From: VKMB-3413 sp041027365
Lineage (GTDB): Bacteria > Pseudomonadota > Alphaproteobacteria > Rhizobiales > Rhizobiaceae
Assembly: GCF_041027365.1 (NCBI RefSeq)
Contig: NZ_JBFTEH010000006.1
Location: forward strand, 186,001-250,000
Direction: 5' to 3'
DNA length: 64,000 nucleotides
A program made the position numbers and the translations under genes. Of this stretch, positions 1 through 8,691 are shown piece after piece (position 1 is the stretch's first letter; the number at the start of each line of letters is the position of its first letter). Below the pieces are notes generated by a model. It was not told where the DNA came from and made no database searches. It saw nothing but the letters and a program-made list of their open reading frames with translations.

Positions 1-53
1 ATCTGCACGGCGGTGGGCGACAGCTTGTCGGATACGAGTACGCGAGGTGCCAT
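1..53 (-). CDS. serA: D-3-phosphoglycerate dehydrogenase, N-terminal fragment
   Basis: Only the first 17 codons lie in the window, reading MAPRVLVSDKLSPTAVQ from the ATG at 53. This matches the usual start of alphaproteobacterial SerA, the NAD-dependent enzyme that oxidises 3-phosphoglycerate to 3-phosphohydroxypyruvate in the first step of serine synthesis. It lies downstream of serC on the same strand, the normal serC-serA order, but the two are separated by 432 bp filled with palindromic repeats. The call rests on a short stretch plus synteny. Confidence 0.75.
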   Translation of the reverse strand, partial: MAPRVLVSDKLSPTAVQ

Positions 54-132
54 GGGTCTGGTCCTTGTGACTGCGACGCGGCGACTTCGAGCCGGCGTCG
101 GAGAATGACGAAAGCGAACGCTGAACTCGGCC

Positions 133-268
133 GTCATCCCGGCTTCGAGCCGGGATCCATGCCTGACCATCTCGGCAGGCAGTCCGATCGAGGAAACGCA
201 CTCTTCCTCGACCCGATCGGTTCATGTTCGCCGATTTGGAATGGGTCCCGGCTCGAGGCCGGGATGAC
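133..268. repeat. Rhizobial-type intergenic palindromic element (A)
   Basis: The element is bounded by inverted copies of GTCATCCCGGC (133-143) and GCCGGGATGAC (258-268). Inside the left end is a perfect 9-bp hairpin, ATCCCGGCT/AGCCGGGAT, at 136-156 with a TCG loop. A second hairpin of the same family is at about 245-265. Short repeats with this sequence are common between genes in Rhizobiales genomes (recalled knowledge). No convincing open reading frame explains it. Confidence 0.7.
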
Positions 269-290
269 GAAGCGGTAAAGCTCGACGCCC

Positions 291-470
291 TCCCTTCTCC
301 GGCCTGCGGGAGAAGGTGGCCCGAAGGGCCGCATGAGCGGCTTCGCAGGGCGTGGACCTTGCAGAAACTCCGGTGGCGAGGCGCTGCGGCCCTCACCCGG
401 CCGGCGCTCCGCGCCGTCCACCCTCTCCCGTTCCGGGAGAGGGGCAGGCGCCCGGCCCTCTCCCGTTGCC
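291..470. repeat. Second intergenic palindromic element (B), multi-hairpin
   Basis: This stretch holds successive hairpins: CTTCTCC/GGGAGAAG near 296-315, GGCCC-GAA-GGGCC near 317-330, GGCGC-TCC-GCGCC near 404-416, and a perfect 10-bp stem CCCTCTCCCG/CGGGAGAGGG at 421-443. It belongs to another dispersed family of GGGAGAAGGTGGCCCGAAGGG-like repeats found in many Proteobacteria. Together with element A it fills the serC-serA gap and could stabilise or end the serC transcript. Confidence 0.65.
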
Positions 471-485
471 GGGAAAGACGAATGC

Positions 486-1661
<1,176 letters not shown>

Positions 1662-1687
1662 CTGATAGCTACCCTTACAGATAGTTG

Positions 1688-1735
1688 CCTCTCGTTGGGG
1701 AGAGGTGTCCCACTGACGGCGCTACTCCCGGAGTA
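1688..1735 (-). promoter_or_regulatory. Candidate serC leader RNA (two-hairpin 5' UTR element)
   Basis: On the minus strand, between about 27 and 75 nt before the serC ATG, two consecutive hairpins can be drawn. The first is TACTC-CGG-GAGTA (1723-1735, perfect 5-bp stem) and the second is CCTCTC/GAGAGG (1688-1705, 6-bp stem, 6-nt loop). A two-hairpin element just upstream of serC-serA is the description of the alphaproteobacterial serC RNA motif in Rfam. The match here rests on position and architecture only, not on a covariance search. Confidence 0.5.
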
Positions 1736-2102
1736 CCCCTTCGGTCAAGCGACATTTCGGCGACAGCGCGGCGAACATCGCTGCGCCCGGGCGATGGATG
1801 GCCCAGCGCAGTCGCGAGAACACGCTGTCAGACGGGCCCTCCACCTGCGATCGCGGCTCAGTGGAGGCGGCTGGCGACGCGCCGGTAGAGAAGAGGACTA
1901 TTTGCAATTTAAAGCTGTTGACGAAAAACGAATTCTCGTTCAACCTCCGGAATTCAAAGATGTGAGCCTGCGACTGACCTGCGCATCGGAGGTCGTGGCG
2001 GCACATACATTTTGCAATCATTCAGTTGTCGCATTGCAGTACGCGTCCGCGTAGATTTCTCACGACCGTGTGATGACGGGAGGGGATATCATCGAGAGCG
2101 AA
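1736..2102. other. Divergent promoter region between serC and a MarR-family gene
   Basis: About 370 bp with no convincing gene. It contains a relatively A+T-rich patch around 1900-1945. Two inverted repeats could be operators: AACGA-ATTC-TCGTT at 1927-1940, and TGCAAT (2013-2018) facing ATTGCA (2033-2038) just before the MarR gene. The motif TTGCAAT also occurs near 1910 and 2012. MarR proteins usually bind palindromes in their own promoter, so the second repeat is a reasonable autoregulatory site; this is inference. Confidence 0.35.
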
Positions 2103-2588
2103 ATGACCGTGGCGAGCGACGGAACCTCCGTAACGGATCTGACTGGCCTTCTGGAGCAGGTCGCGCGGCGGCTGCACTCGCAGGGCTACGCCGCGCAGCT
2201 GTTTCCGGCGCAATGGTCGGCGCTGCGCTACCTCCACACCGCACCGCAACATCTTCGCACTGCGATCGACCTGGCGCGGCATCAGGGTCTCGCGTCTGGC
2301 GCCGTTGCGCGGACCGTGCGGACGCTGATCGAGAAGGGCTATCTTTCCAAGGGCGGGACGATCGGCCGCGGCCGCGCAGAGCGCCTTGAGCTCACCGATC
2401 GCGGTGTTCTGCTGCTGAAGAAGGATCCGCTGCGCATCATCGGACGATCGCTCGAGTCACTGTCCGACGAGGAGCGGGCGATCTTCGCCAAGGGGCTGAG
2501 GGCCGCCATCGGTGCGACGCGCGGCGAGGGTGTGCCGAAGCGCAGCGCGCCACGGCGCGTCAAGCCGCCGGCGCTTTCGGAAGTCTGA
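2103..2588 (+). CDS. MarR-family transcriptional regulator
   Basis: A 161-aa winged-helix protein. The N-terminal half carries a helix followed by the MarR helix-turn-helix, with LARHQGLASGAVARTVRTLIEKGY as the recognition helix region and GRGRAERLELTDRG as the wing. It likely binds a palindrome as a dimer and responds to a small ligand or redox signal; the target is unknown. I chose the ATG at 2103 because GAGAG lies 6 nt upstream; an ATG at 2070 would add 11 residues but has no ribosome site. Its 3' end overlaps the convergent endonuclease-like gene by 29 bp. Confidence 0.75.
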   Translation: MTVASDGTSVTDLTGLLEQVARRLHSQGYAAQLFPAQWSALRYLHTAPQHLRTAIDLARHQGLASGAVARTVRTLIEKGYLSKGGTIGRGRAERLELTDRGVLLLKKDPLRIIGRSLESLSDEERAIFAKGLRAAIGATRGEGVPKRSAPRRVKPPALSEV

Positions 2589-3309
2589 GTTCGACGACGA
2601 CCGGCAGATGGTCCGACGCGCCGTCAGCCTGCCGGTCGACGCAGACGGTTAGCGACGCCCCCTCTCCCCGCAGGTAGATCCGGTCCATCCGGGCGAGCGG
2701 CCAGCGCGACGGCCAGCTCCGGGGCGCGGCATGCTCCGGCAGGACGGCGGCGAGCGTTCGATGGACCGGGCCGCGGGCCCATTCGTTGAAGTCGCCGAGG
2801 ATCAGCATCGGCATGTCCGCTTCCGCCGCTGTGACGCGCGCCGCGATGAAGCCGGCCTGACGGCGACGCCCGCGCGGCGAGAGGCCGAAATGCGCAGCGA
2901 TCAGGCCGAGCGGCCCGGCGGGTGTGGCGAGACGCGCCGCGATCGCGGCGCGCGGCTCCAGTCCCGGTCCCGGCAGCCGATGCACCTCTCCCCCGACCAG
3001 CGGCACCCGCGACCAGAGGAGATGGCCATAGGCGCGATCGCCCTCTCCCGTCGTTCGCGCCTCGACGACATGGCCGCCGAACGCTTCGGCGAAGAACCGG
3101 AAGGCGCCCGGCCGGCGGCCGAAATGCGCCCGGCCGTCGACCTCCTGCAGCGCCAGGACGTCCGGGTCGAGGCGCCGGACATGTTCGACGATCCGCTCGG
3201 GACGGCAGCGGCGGTCCGATCCGACGCTGCCATGGCAGTTCCAGGTGACGATCCGGATCGGATCGTGGAGATGGTCCTGTTCAGGCAGCGAAGCGGCTGT
3301 CGGCGGCAT
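2560..3309 (-). CDS. Endonuclease/exonuclease/phosphatase family protein
   Basis: The 249-aa product has the motifs of the DNase I/exonuclease III-like fold in order: VTWNCHG, ALQEVDG (metal-binding glutamate), LILGDFNEW and SDHLPVV (catalytic Asp-His). These Mg-dependent phosphoesterases act on nucleic acids, phospholipids or inositol phosphates, so the substrate cannot be predicted. There is no clear signal peptide, and the set resembles EEP proteins associated with membranes or cytosol. The ATG at 3309 keeps overlap with the upstream oxidoreductase gene to 29 bp, and the two are probably co-transcribed. A start at 3348 would lengthen the overlap. Confidence 0.75.
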   Translation of the reverse strand: MPPTAASLPEQDHLHDPIRIVTWNCHGSVGSDRRCRPERIVEHVRRLDPDVLALQEVDGRAHFGRRPGAFRFFAEAFGGHVVEARTTGEGDRAYGHLLWSRVPLVGGEVHRLPGPGLEPRAAIAARLATPAGPLGLIAAHFGLSPRGRRRQAGFIAARVTAAEADMPMLILGDFNEWARGPVHRTLAAVLPEHAAPRSWPSRWPLARMDRIYLRGEGASLTVCVDRQADGASDHLPVVVELRLPKAPAA

Positions 3310-4597
3310 CGAGTTCGGCGCGCATGCGGGTGACGAGAAGGCTCGCATCCGGCGTGCAGTTCTCGTGGGTGAGGAGTTCGCCTGCCGCGATCGGCCGTGT
3401 CACGCGCGACTTCTCCGCCAGGCCGAGCGGCAGGGCGCGCTTCCCCCGCGCGTCCTCCCAGGTCATGGCGTAGCCGCGATAGTCGGCCTGGCCGATGCGG
3501 CCGAGGATCTCGCCGGGCGATAGTGCGCGTTTGGCGACGGCGCCGCATTCGGCGACCGGCCGGTCGACCGGCACCATGTCCGGCCGGCGGTACATCACCG
3601 CCCGCGCGGCGGACAGCGGCGTCTCCAGGCTGGTCAGGTGGAACGGCCGGATCAGCCCGAAGCAGGGACCCGGCCCGACCTTCAGGTCGGCGATGCGCTC
3701 GATGGCGCGGGGATGGCGCGGCTTCACGACGCAGAAGACGCCGGGCGCGACGCCCTTGCCGATCGTGTAGTCGACGCAGCCGGACTTCGACAGGATGCCG
3801 CCGTCCTCGGCGGTGCAGAGGACCTGGCCGATATTGTCGCGCGTCACCTCCGGCCCGTGCATGCCCGGCACGTCGGGCTTCAGCCCGGTGCAATTGGCGA
3901 TCGCGGTCATCTCCACCATGGTCTTCGACCCGTCGATGAATTCGACCAGCATGCGGGCGTTCATGTTGCGCTGGCGCGCTTCCTCCTCGTACTCCTCGGG
4001 CACGGCGGAATGGCGCAGCGGGTTGTTCTTCCCCTTGCCGGCGGCGACGACATCCATGCCGAGCGCCTGGGCGAAGCCGATGAGTTCCAGCGTCGAAGCC
4101 GGCTCGTCGCCGGCCGAGCCCGTGTAGACGATGCCGGCCTCGCGCGCCTTCGCCGCGAGCAGCCGGCCGACCGTGATGTCCGCCTCGACGTTCAGCATCA
4201 CGATGTGCTTGCCGTTGCGGATCGCCTCCAGCGCGAGGAACGTGCCGACCTCCGGGCTGCCGGTCGCATCCACCACCACGTCGATGCGGCCTGCCGCGCA
4301 GAGGGCGCCGAGATCGTCGGTGACGGCGATACGGCCGGCCTCGATCGTGCGGTCGATGTCGGCGGGCGAGGAGGCGAGCTGCCCGTGCCCGTCGGAATAG
4401 CCCGCCATGGCGATCGCCTCCATCGGCCGCTTCGGGCTGTTCGCCGCGACCGCGCCGACCCGGATGCCCTCCATCAGCGCCACCTGGACGACGATGTCGG
4501 TGCCCATCTGGCCGGCCCCGGCGAGCCCGATCGTCACCGGTCCATGGCGGTCGGTATAGGCGGAAAGCTCGGCGGCGAAGCCGACGCGGTCGATCAT
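3281..4597 (-). CDS. SAF-domain NAD(P)-dependent oxidoreductase
   Basis: A 438-aa protein with an N-terminal Rossmann fold (GLAGAGQMG, residues 24-32) of the homoserine dehydrogenase/DapB type and a C-terminal SAF domain. The combination is typical of a family annotated as NAD(P)H-dependent oxidoreductase or flagellar-FlgA-like, often found in sugar-acid or four-carbon sugar catabolic clusters of Rhizobiales. No catabolic partners are adjacent, so the substrate stays open. The downstream endonuclease-like gene overlaps its 3' end, suggesting one transcript. Confidence 0.7.
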   Translation of the reverse strand: MIDRVGFAAELSAYTDRHGPVTIGLAGAGQMGTDIVVQVALMEGIRVGAVAANSPKRPMEAIAMAGYSDGHGQLASSPADIDRTIEAGRIAVTDDLGALCAAGRIDVVVDATGSPEVGTFLALEAIRNGKHIVMLNVEADITVGRLLAAKAREAGIVYTGSAGDEPASTLELIGFAQALGMDVVAAGKGKNNPLRHSAVPEEYEEEARQRNMNARMLVEFIDGSKTMVEMTAIANCTGLKPDVPGMHGPEVTRDNIGQVLCTAEDGGILSKSGCVDYTIGKGVAPGVFCVVKPRHPRAIERIADLKVGPGPCFGLIRPFHLTSLETPLSAARAVMYRRPDMVPVDRPVAECGAVAKRALSPGEILGRIGQADYRGYAMTWEDARGKRALPLGLAEKSRVTRPIAAGELLTHENCTPDASLLVTRMRAELDAADSRFAA

Positions 4598-4724
4598 GGG
4601 CTGCGTTCCTCGGCGGGAAGATGTTTCGATGCGGGCACGATGCTAGCTGCCTTTGCGGGGGCCGGTGTCAAGCCCGGAACCCCGGCCCTGGCCTTCGCCG
4701 CTCGGCCGGCATAGATCGGAACTC

Positions 4725-4955
4725 ATGAGCGAGGACCGCGACAACACCGCGAAGTCGAAGCGCCAGGAGCGGCTGGAAGCGGCTTTGCGGGAAAATCTAA
4801 AGCGGCGCAAGGAGCAGGCGCGCGCGCGGCGGAGGCCGGCGGCCGAGCCTGCCGAGGGGGGCGCGGAGAGCGCGGCTGCGGAGGCCGACGCGCCCGCCGC
4901 GGAAGCCGGCGACCAGCTAGGACATTTTGTCGAAGACAAGAACGCCCGGCGTTGA
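4725..4955 (+). CDS. Small conserved charged protein upstream of hemA
   Basis: A 76-aa protein beginning MSEDRDNTAKSKRQERLE, very rich in Arg, Lys, Glu and Ala, predicted to be a single N-terminal helix followed by an Ala/Glu-rich tail. Similar short proteins with the pattern AKxKRxxRLxxALRxNLxRRKxQ occur across Rhizobiales (recalled). No function is known; it may bind RNA or DNA. Its stop codon lies inside an Fnr-type box that precedes hemA. Confidence 0.6.
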   Translation: MSEDRDNTAKSKRQERLEAALRENLKRRKEQARARRRPAAEPAEGGAESAAAEADAPAAEAGDQLGHFVEDKNARR

Positions 4956-4965
4956 CATATTTCAA
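4952..4965 (+). promoter_or_regulatory. Candidate FnrL/FixK box upstream of hemA
   Basis: TTGAC-ATAT-TTCAA matches the anaerobox consensus TTGAT-N4-ATCAA at 8 of 10 conserved positions. It lies about 235 bp before the hemA start. Regulation of hemA by Fnr/FixK-type proteins in low oxygen is established in Rhodobacter and Bradyrhizobium. The box overlaps the stop codon of the small upstream gene. The two Crp/Fnr-like proteins encoded near 44.8 and 48.3 kb lack the FNR recognition residues, so another regulator is expected to bind here. Confidence 0.55.
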
Positions 4966-5198
4966 ACAGGTCTAAACCGGCATGGTGCATAGCTGGAGCG
5001 TGCGGTGGAGCGGTCGTCGCAGAACGGCGTTCCCCCGGCGCGAAACAGCAATTGCAGAACCCGCCATCGTCAGAATCCTCTGACACTCACAGCCACGTCG
5101 AGTGTAAAGTCTACTTGACACCAGCCGCCAGTGTGGTCTCCTCAGGCATGGACAAGGCCGGTGCCCAGACTTAGAACGCTTCTGACAAGGAGCCCCAG

Positions 5199-6479
5199 AT
5201 GATCGACTACCAAAGCCACTTTGCGTCCGCGATCGAAGCCTTGCACGCCGAGAAGCGCTACCGGGTCTTCGCTGACCTCGAGCGGATCGCAGGTGCCTTT
5301 CCGCGCGCGATCTGGCGGCACGACGGCACGGCGCGGGAAATCACCGTGTGGTGTTCCAACGACTATCTCGGCATGGGCCAGCATCCGGACGTCATCGCCG
5401 CGATGACGCGCACCGTCAGCGCCATGGGCTCCGGCGCCGGCGGCACGCGCAACATCTCCGGCACCAACCATCCGCTGGTCGAACTCGAAGCCGAGCTCGC
5501 CGACCTCCACGGCAAGGAAGCGGCGCTGGTCTTCACCTCCGGCTTCGTCTCCAACGAGGCGTCGATCTCGACCATCGCCAAGCTCCTGCCGAACTGCCTG
5601 ATCTATTCCGACGAGCTGAACCACGCCTCGATGATCGAGGGCGTGCGCAAGTCCGGCGCCAAGAAGCAGATCTTCCGGCACAACGACCTCCAGCATCTGG
5701 AAGAGCTGTTGAAGGCGGCGGAGCCCGGCCGACCGAAGCTGATCGTCTTCGAGAGCGTCTATTCGATGGACGGCGACATCGCCCCGATCGGCGCGATCTG
5801 CGACCTCGCCGAGAAGTACAACGCCATGACCTATATCGACGAGGTCCACGCCGTCGGCATGTACGGCCCGCGCGGCGGCGGCATCTCCGAGCGCGACGGC
5901 GTCGCGAACCGGATCGACGTCATCGAGGGCACGCTCGCCAAAGCCTTCGGCGTCCTCGGCGGCTATATCACCGGGTCGAAGGACCTGATCGATGCGGTGC
6001 GCTCCTATGCGCCGGGCTTCATCTTCACCACCGCCCTGCCCCCGGCGCTCGCCGCGGCCGCCACCGCCTCGATCCGCCACCTGAAGGCGAGCCAGGCCGA
6101 GCGCGATGCGCAGCAGCGCCAGGCTGCCCGCGCCAAGGCGGTGTTCGCCAATGCCGGTCTGCCGGTGATGCCGTCGGACACCCACATCGTGCCGGTGCTG
6201 GTCGGCGATCCCGACCTCTGCAAGAAGGCCTCCGACCACCTCCTGCAGCGCCACGGCATCTACATCCAGCCGATCAACTACCCGACCGTGCCGCGCGGCA
6301 CGGAGCGGCTGCGCATCACGCCGACCCCGCTGCACGACGACGCGCTGATCGCGACGCTGACCGAGGCGCTGGTCGAGACCTGGAACGCGATCGGCATCGA
6401 CTTCGCCGCGGAACGCCCCGCGAGCCCGGAGCGTTCGCAGAAGGTCACACCGCTGGTCGTCTCGCAGGCCGGCGGCTGA
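5199..6479 (+). CDS. hemA: 5-aminolevulinate synthase (C4/Shemin pathway)
   Basis: A 426-aa class-II PLP aminotransferase-fold enzyme that condenses glycine with succinyl-CoA to form 5-aminolevulinate, the first step of tetrapyrrole synthesis in alphaproteobacteria. Visible landmarks are the N-terminal MIDYQSHFASAIEALHAEKRYR region, the glycine-rich GSGAGGTRNISG, the Asp in YIDEVHAVGMYG, and the PLP lysine in GTLAKAFG (Lys248). The length is standard. A candidate Fnr/FixK box lies upstream. A hairpin at 6500-6530 separates it from the following cupin gene. Confidence 0.97.
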   Translation: MIDYQSHFASAIEALHAEKRYRVFADLERIAGAFPRAIWRHDGTAREITVWCSNDYLGMGQHPDVIAAMTRTVSAMGSGAGGTRNISGTNHPLVELEAELADLHGKEAALVFTSGFVSNEASISTIAKLLPNCLIYSDELNHASMIEGVRKSGAKKQIFRHNDLQHLEELLKAAEPGRPKLIVFESVYSMDGDIAPIGAICDLAEKYNAMTYIDEVHAVGMYGPRGGGISERDGVANRIDVIEGTLAKAFGVLGGYITGSKDLIDAVRSYAPGFIFTTALPPALAAAATASIRHLKASQAERDAQQRQAARAKAVFANAGLPVMPSDTHIVPVLVGDPDLCKKASDHLLQRHGIYIQPINYPTVPRGTERLRITPTPLHDDALIATLTEALVETWNAIGIDFAAERPASPERSQKVTPLVVSQAGG

Positions 6480-6499
6480 TTCGAGGCGGCCTGCGATGG

Positions 6500-6530
6500 G
6501 GCGGGTCCGCCCTGCCTGAAAGGACCCGCC
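6500..6530 (+). other. Intercistronic hairpin between hemA and the cupin gene
   Basis: GGCGGGTCC (6500-6508) pairs perfectly with GGACCCGCC (6522-6530), leaving a 13-nt loop. No T-run follows, so it is unlikely to be an intrinsic terminator. It stops 6 nt before the cupin start codon and could mask the ribosome site or stabilise the hemA mRNA. Confidence 0.5.
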
Positions 6531-6536
6531 AAGGCC

Positions 6537-6917
6537 ATGATGACAGTTTCGCTGCGCGATTATCTCGCCCGCCTGCCGCTCCCCGGCGACGCGGCCTGGC
6601 CGGACGGGCGCTTCGACATCGAGACGCTGGCGCACGGGACGATGTCCCTGCAGGTCTTCGCCCCGCGCGGCACCGACCACCAGACGCCTCACACCCAGGA
6701 CGAACTCTACATCGTCGCCTCCGGCACCAGCGGCTTCGTCCATGAAGGCGAGCGGACCGAGGTGAAGGCCGGCGACGCGCTGTTCGTGCCGGCCGGCGAC
6801 GACCATCGCTTCGTCGGCATGTCGGACGACTTCGTCGCCTGGGTGGTCTTCTACGGCCCCGCCGGCGGCGAGGCGGAAGCGCCGGAGCCCTCGGTCTTCG
6901 CTTCCGTCGACGCGTAG
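6537..6917 (+). CDS. Small cupin-domain protein
   Basis: A 126-aa single-domain cupin. The metal-binding motif is visible as HQTPHTQDELYIVASG with the later histidine in GDDHRFVG. Proteins of this size bind a divalent metal in a beta-barrel and act as small isomerases, dioxygenases or sensors; no substrate is suggested here. Two start codons, at 6537 and 6540, are adjacent. It lies 57 bp after hemA with a hairpin in between and may be read from the hemA transcript. Confidence 0.75.
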   Translation: MMTVSLRDYLARLPLPGDAAWPDGRFDIETLAHGTMSLQVFAPRGTDHQTPHTQDELYIVASGTSGFVHEGERTEVKAGDALFVPAGDDHRFVGMSDDFVAWVVFYGPAGGEAEAPEPSVFASVDA

Positions 6918-6984
6918 CGCGTCCAATCAGGCACCGGCGAGCCCGTTCGCGGCTCCTGTCGCAGCCAAGCCCGCGCCTCGTGCT

Positions 6985-7548
6985 CTAACGGCGGTAGAGC
7001 GTGCCGGGATAGGCGGCCTCGTCCGGCAGGCTGTCGCCGCCCTCGCCGAGCGGCAGTTGCATGAGGACGGTGTCGATCCAGCGGCCGAACTTGAAGCCGG
7101 ACTTCTCGAAGATGCCGATCATGCGGAAGCCGGCGCGCTCGTGCAGCTTGATGGACGGCGCGTGGTCGGAACCGCCGATCACCGCGACCATCTGGCGGAA
7201 GCCGCTCTCCGTCGCCACCTCGACCAGCCGCGTCAGCAACGCCCGCCCGATCCCCTGCCCCTTCGCTTCCGGCGCCAGATAGATCGAATCCTCGACCGAC
7301 CAGCGATAGGCCGGCCGCGTGCGGAAGGCGTTGGCATAGGCATAGCCGACGACCGTGCCGTCGGATCCTTCCGCGACGATGTAGGGATAGCCCTGGCCGA
7401 TCGTCGCCTCGAAGCGGTTCGCCATCTCCGCCTCGTCCGGCGGCGTCAGCTCGTAGGTCGCCGTGCCGTGAAGGACCGCATGCTCGTAGATCGACGTGAT
7501 GGCGGGAACGTCGGCGCGGGTCGCGGGGCGGATGGTGAAGGCGGTCAT
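6985..7548 (-). CDS. GNAT N-acetyltransferase, phosphinothricin acetyltransferase-like
   Basis: A 187-aa GCN5-related acetyltransferase. The acetyl-CoA motif V/I-x-x-x-x-Q/R-G-x-G is present as APEAKGQGIGRALL, and SVEDSIYL plus the C-terminal GFRMIGIFEKSGFKFGRWIDTV fit the Pat/Bar branch, whose members acetylate phosphinothricin or related amino acids such as methionine sulfoximine. I chose the ATG at 7548, which gives MTAFTIRPATRADVPAI, the usual family start; the frame is open to 7566. Confidence 0.8.
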   Translation of the reverse strand: MTAFTIRPATRADVPAITSIYEHAVLHGTATYELTPPDEAEMANRFEATIGQGYPYIVAEGSDGTVVGYAYANAFRTRPAYRWSVEDSIYLAPEAKGQGIGRALLTRLVEVATESGFRQMVAVIGGSDHAPSIKLHERAGFRMIGIFEKSGFKFGRWIDTVLMQLPLGEGGDSLPDEAAYPGTLYRR

Positions 7549-7597
7549 GGAGCGGCTCGGCGTCAAAGGGTCGGCGCGCGATCTTGCAGAACCCCGC

Positions 7598-7630
7598 CCA
7601 AAAGAAAAGGGCGGTCCCGAAGGACCGCCC
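7598..7630 (-). terminator. Intrinsic terminator of the ybhL-like gene
   Basis: On the minus strand a perfect 9-bp stem GGGCGGTCC/GGACCGCCC (7609-7630) with a 4-nt loop is followed by TTTTCTTT. It sits 25 bp past the stop codon of the BI-1 family gene. Confidence 0.85.
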
Positions 7631-7655
7631 CGTCGTCTGGCTCTGATCCTGCCGC

Positions 7656-8426
7656 TCAGTTGCGGTTGCCGAACAGCTGCAGGAGGAAGAGGAACATGTT
7701 GATGAAGTCGAGGTAGAGCCGCAGGGCGCCCATGACGGCCTTGCGGCCCATGACGGCCGAGCCGTCACCCTCGTAGTACATCTCCTTGATCTGCTGCGTG
7801 TCGTAGGCGGTCAGGCCCGCGAAGACCAGGACGCCGATCACGGAGATCGCGAAGGTCAGCGCCGAAGAAGCGAGGAAGATGTTGACGATCATCGCGATGA
7901 CGATGCCGATCAGGCCCATGAACAGGAACGAGCCCATGCCCGACAGGTCGCGCTTGGTCGTGTAGCCGTAGAGCGACAGGGCGCCGAAGGACGCGGCCGT
8001 GATGAAGAAGACCTGGGTGATCGATTCCTGCGTGTAGACGAGGAAGATCGTCGACAGCGACAGGCCGACCATCGCGGCGTAGATCCAGAAGGTGCTCTGC
8101 GCCGCCGACACGCTCATCCTGTTGATGCGGAACGACAGGAAGAACACCATTGCGAGGGGAGCGAGCATCAGCACCCACTTCAGCGGCGACACGAAGACGG
8201 TGTAGCCGAGGTTGGTCAGGAAGAGGTCGGTCCCCACCTGATAGGCCGTCGGCTCATGCGTCGTCGCCGCCGCGAACAGCGCGTATGCGGCGATGCCCGT
8301 CAGGACGAGGCCGCCTGCCATCAGGTTGTAGACCTTGATCATATAGGACCGGAGGCCCTGGTCTATGTCGGCCCTGGTCCCGGCAGCGGGCACGGAGCGC
8401 ATGCCCGTATTCCGAAAGTCAGCCAT
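7656..8426 (-). CDS. Bax inhibitor-1/YccA family inner-membrane protein (YbhL-like)
   Basis: A 256-aa polytopic protein with seven predicted membrane helices, beginning around residue 30 after a hydrophilic MADFRNTGMRSVPAAG leader. The C-terminal GLTAYDTQQIKEMYY carries the conserved Asp of the BI-1 (TMBIM) family, which are pH-sensitive calcium leak channels in studied members. The ATG at 8426 follows AAAGGAATT at good spacing. A ybhL-type RNA leader seems to lie upstream and a strong terminator downstream, so it is likely monocistronic. Confidence 0.9.
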   Translation of the reverse strand: MADFRNTGMRSVPAAGTRADIDQGLRSYMIKVYNLMAGGLVLTGIAAYALFAAATTHEPTAYQVGTDLFLTNLGYTVFVSPLKWVLMLAPLAMVFFLSFRINRMSVSAAQSTFWIYAAMVGLSLSTIFLVYTQESITQVFFITAASFGALSLYGYTTKRDLSGMGSFLFMGLIGIVIAMIVNIFLASSALTFAISVIGVLVFAGLTAYDTQQIKEMYYEGDGSAVMGRKAVMGALRLYLDFINMFLFLLQLFGNRN

Positions 8427-8446
8427 GGATCGAATTCCTTTCTGCG

Positions 8447-8517
8447 TGTCCCGTCCGGTGTCCGTCGGCCGGACCCTGTCGGATCTCGCCGCACGGAGGC
8501 GCCGCTGGCGGGACCCC
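8447..8517 (-). promoter_or_regulatory. Candidate ybhL leader RNA
   Basis: On the minus strand a GTCCCG segment (8514-8509) can pair with CGGGAC (8453-8448) to close a structure that holds the hairpin GTCCGG/CCGGAC (8474-8453). The structure ends about 20 nt before the ATG of a BI-1/YbhL gene. The Rfam ybhL leader is an alphaproteobacterial RNA element upstream of exactly this gene family. The call comes from position and pairing; a covariance-model search was not possible. Confidence 0.5.
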
Positions 8518-8691
8518 CAGCAGTCCTGCGGACAATATGCGGATCGCAGGTTTCCAGCACAAGAGCGGGCCTGGGCGAACCGAGCAAATCCCACGGAATC
8601 GGGATTAATTCTGCGTTATCTTCCGTGACCGGCGGCACGCGCCGTGACACCGAAGATTGTAATCCCAGCCGCTTGGGTTAAGGTGGACTTG

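Noticed and set aside
5142..6926. A 594-codon frame opposite hemA and the cupin gene
   Set aside because: It overlaps two clear genes completely and has no recognisable motifs.
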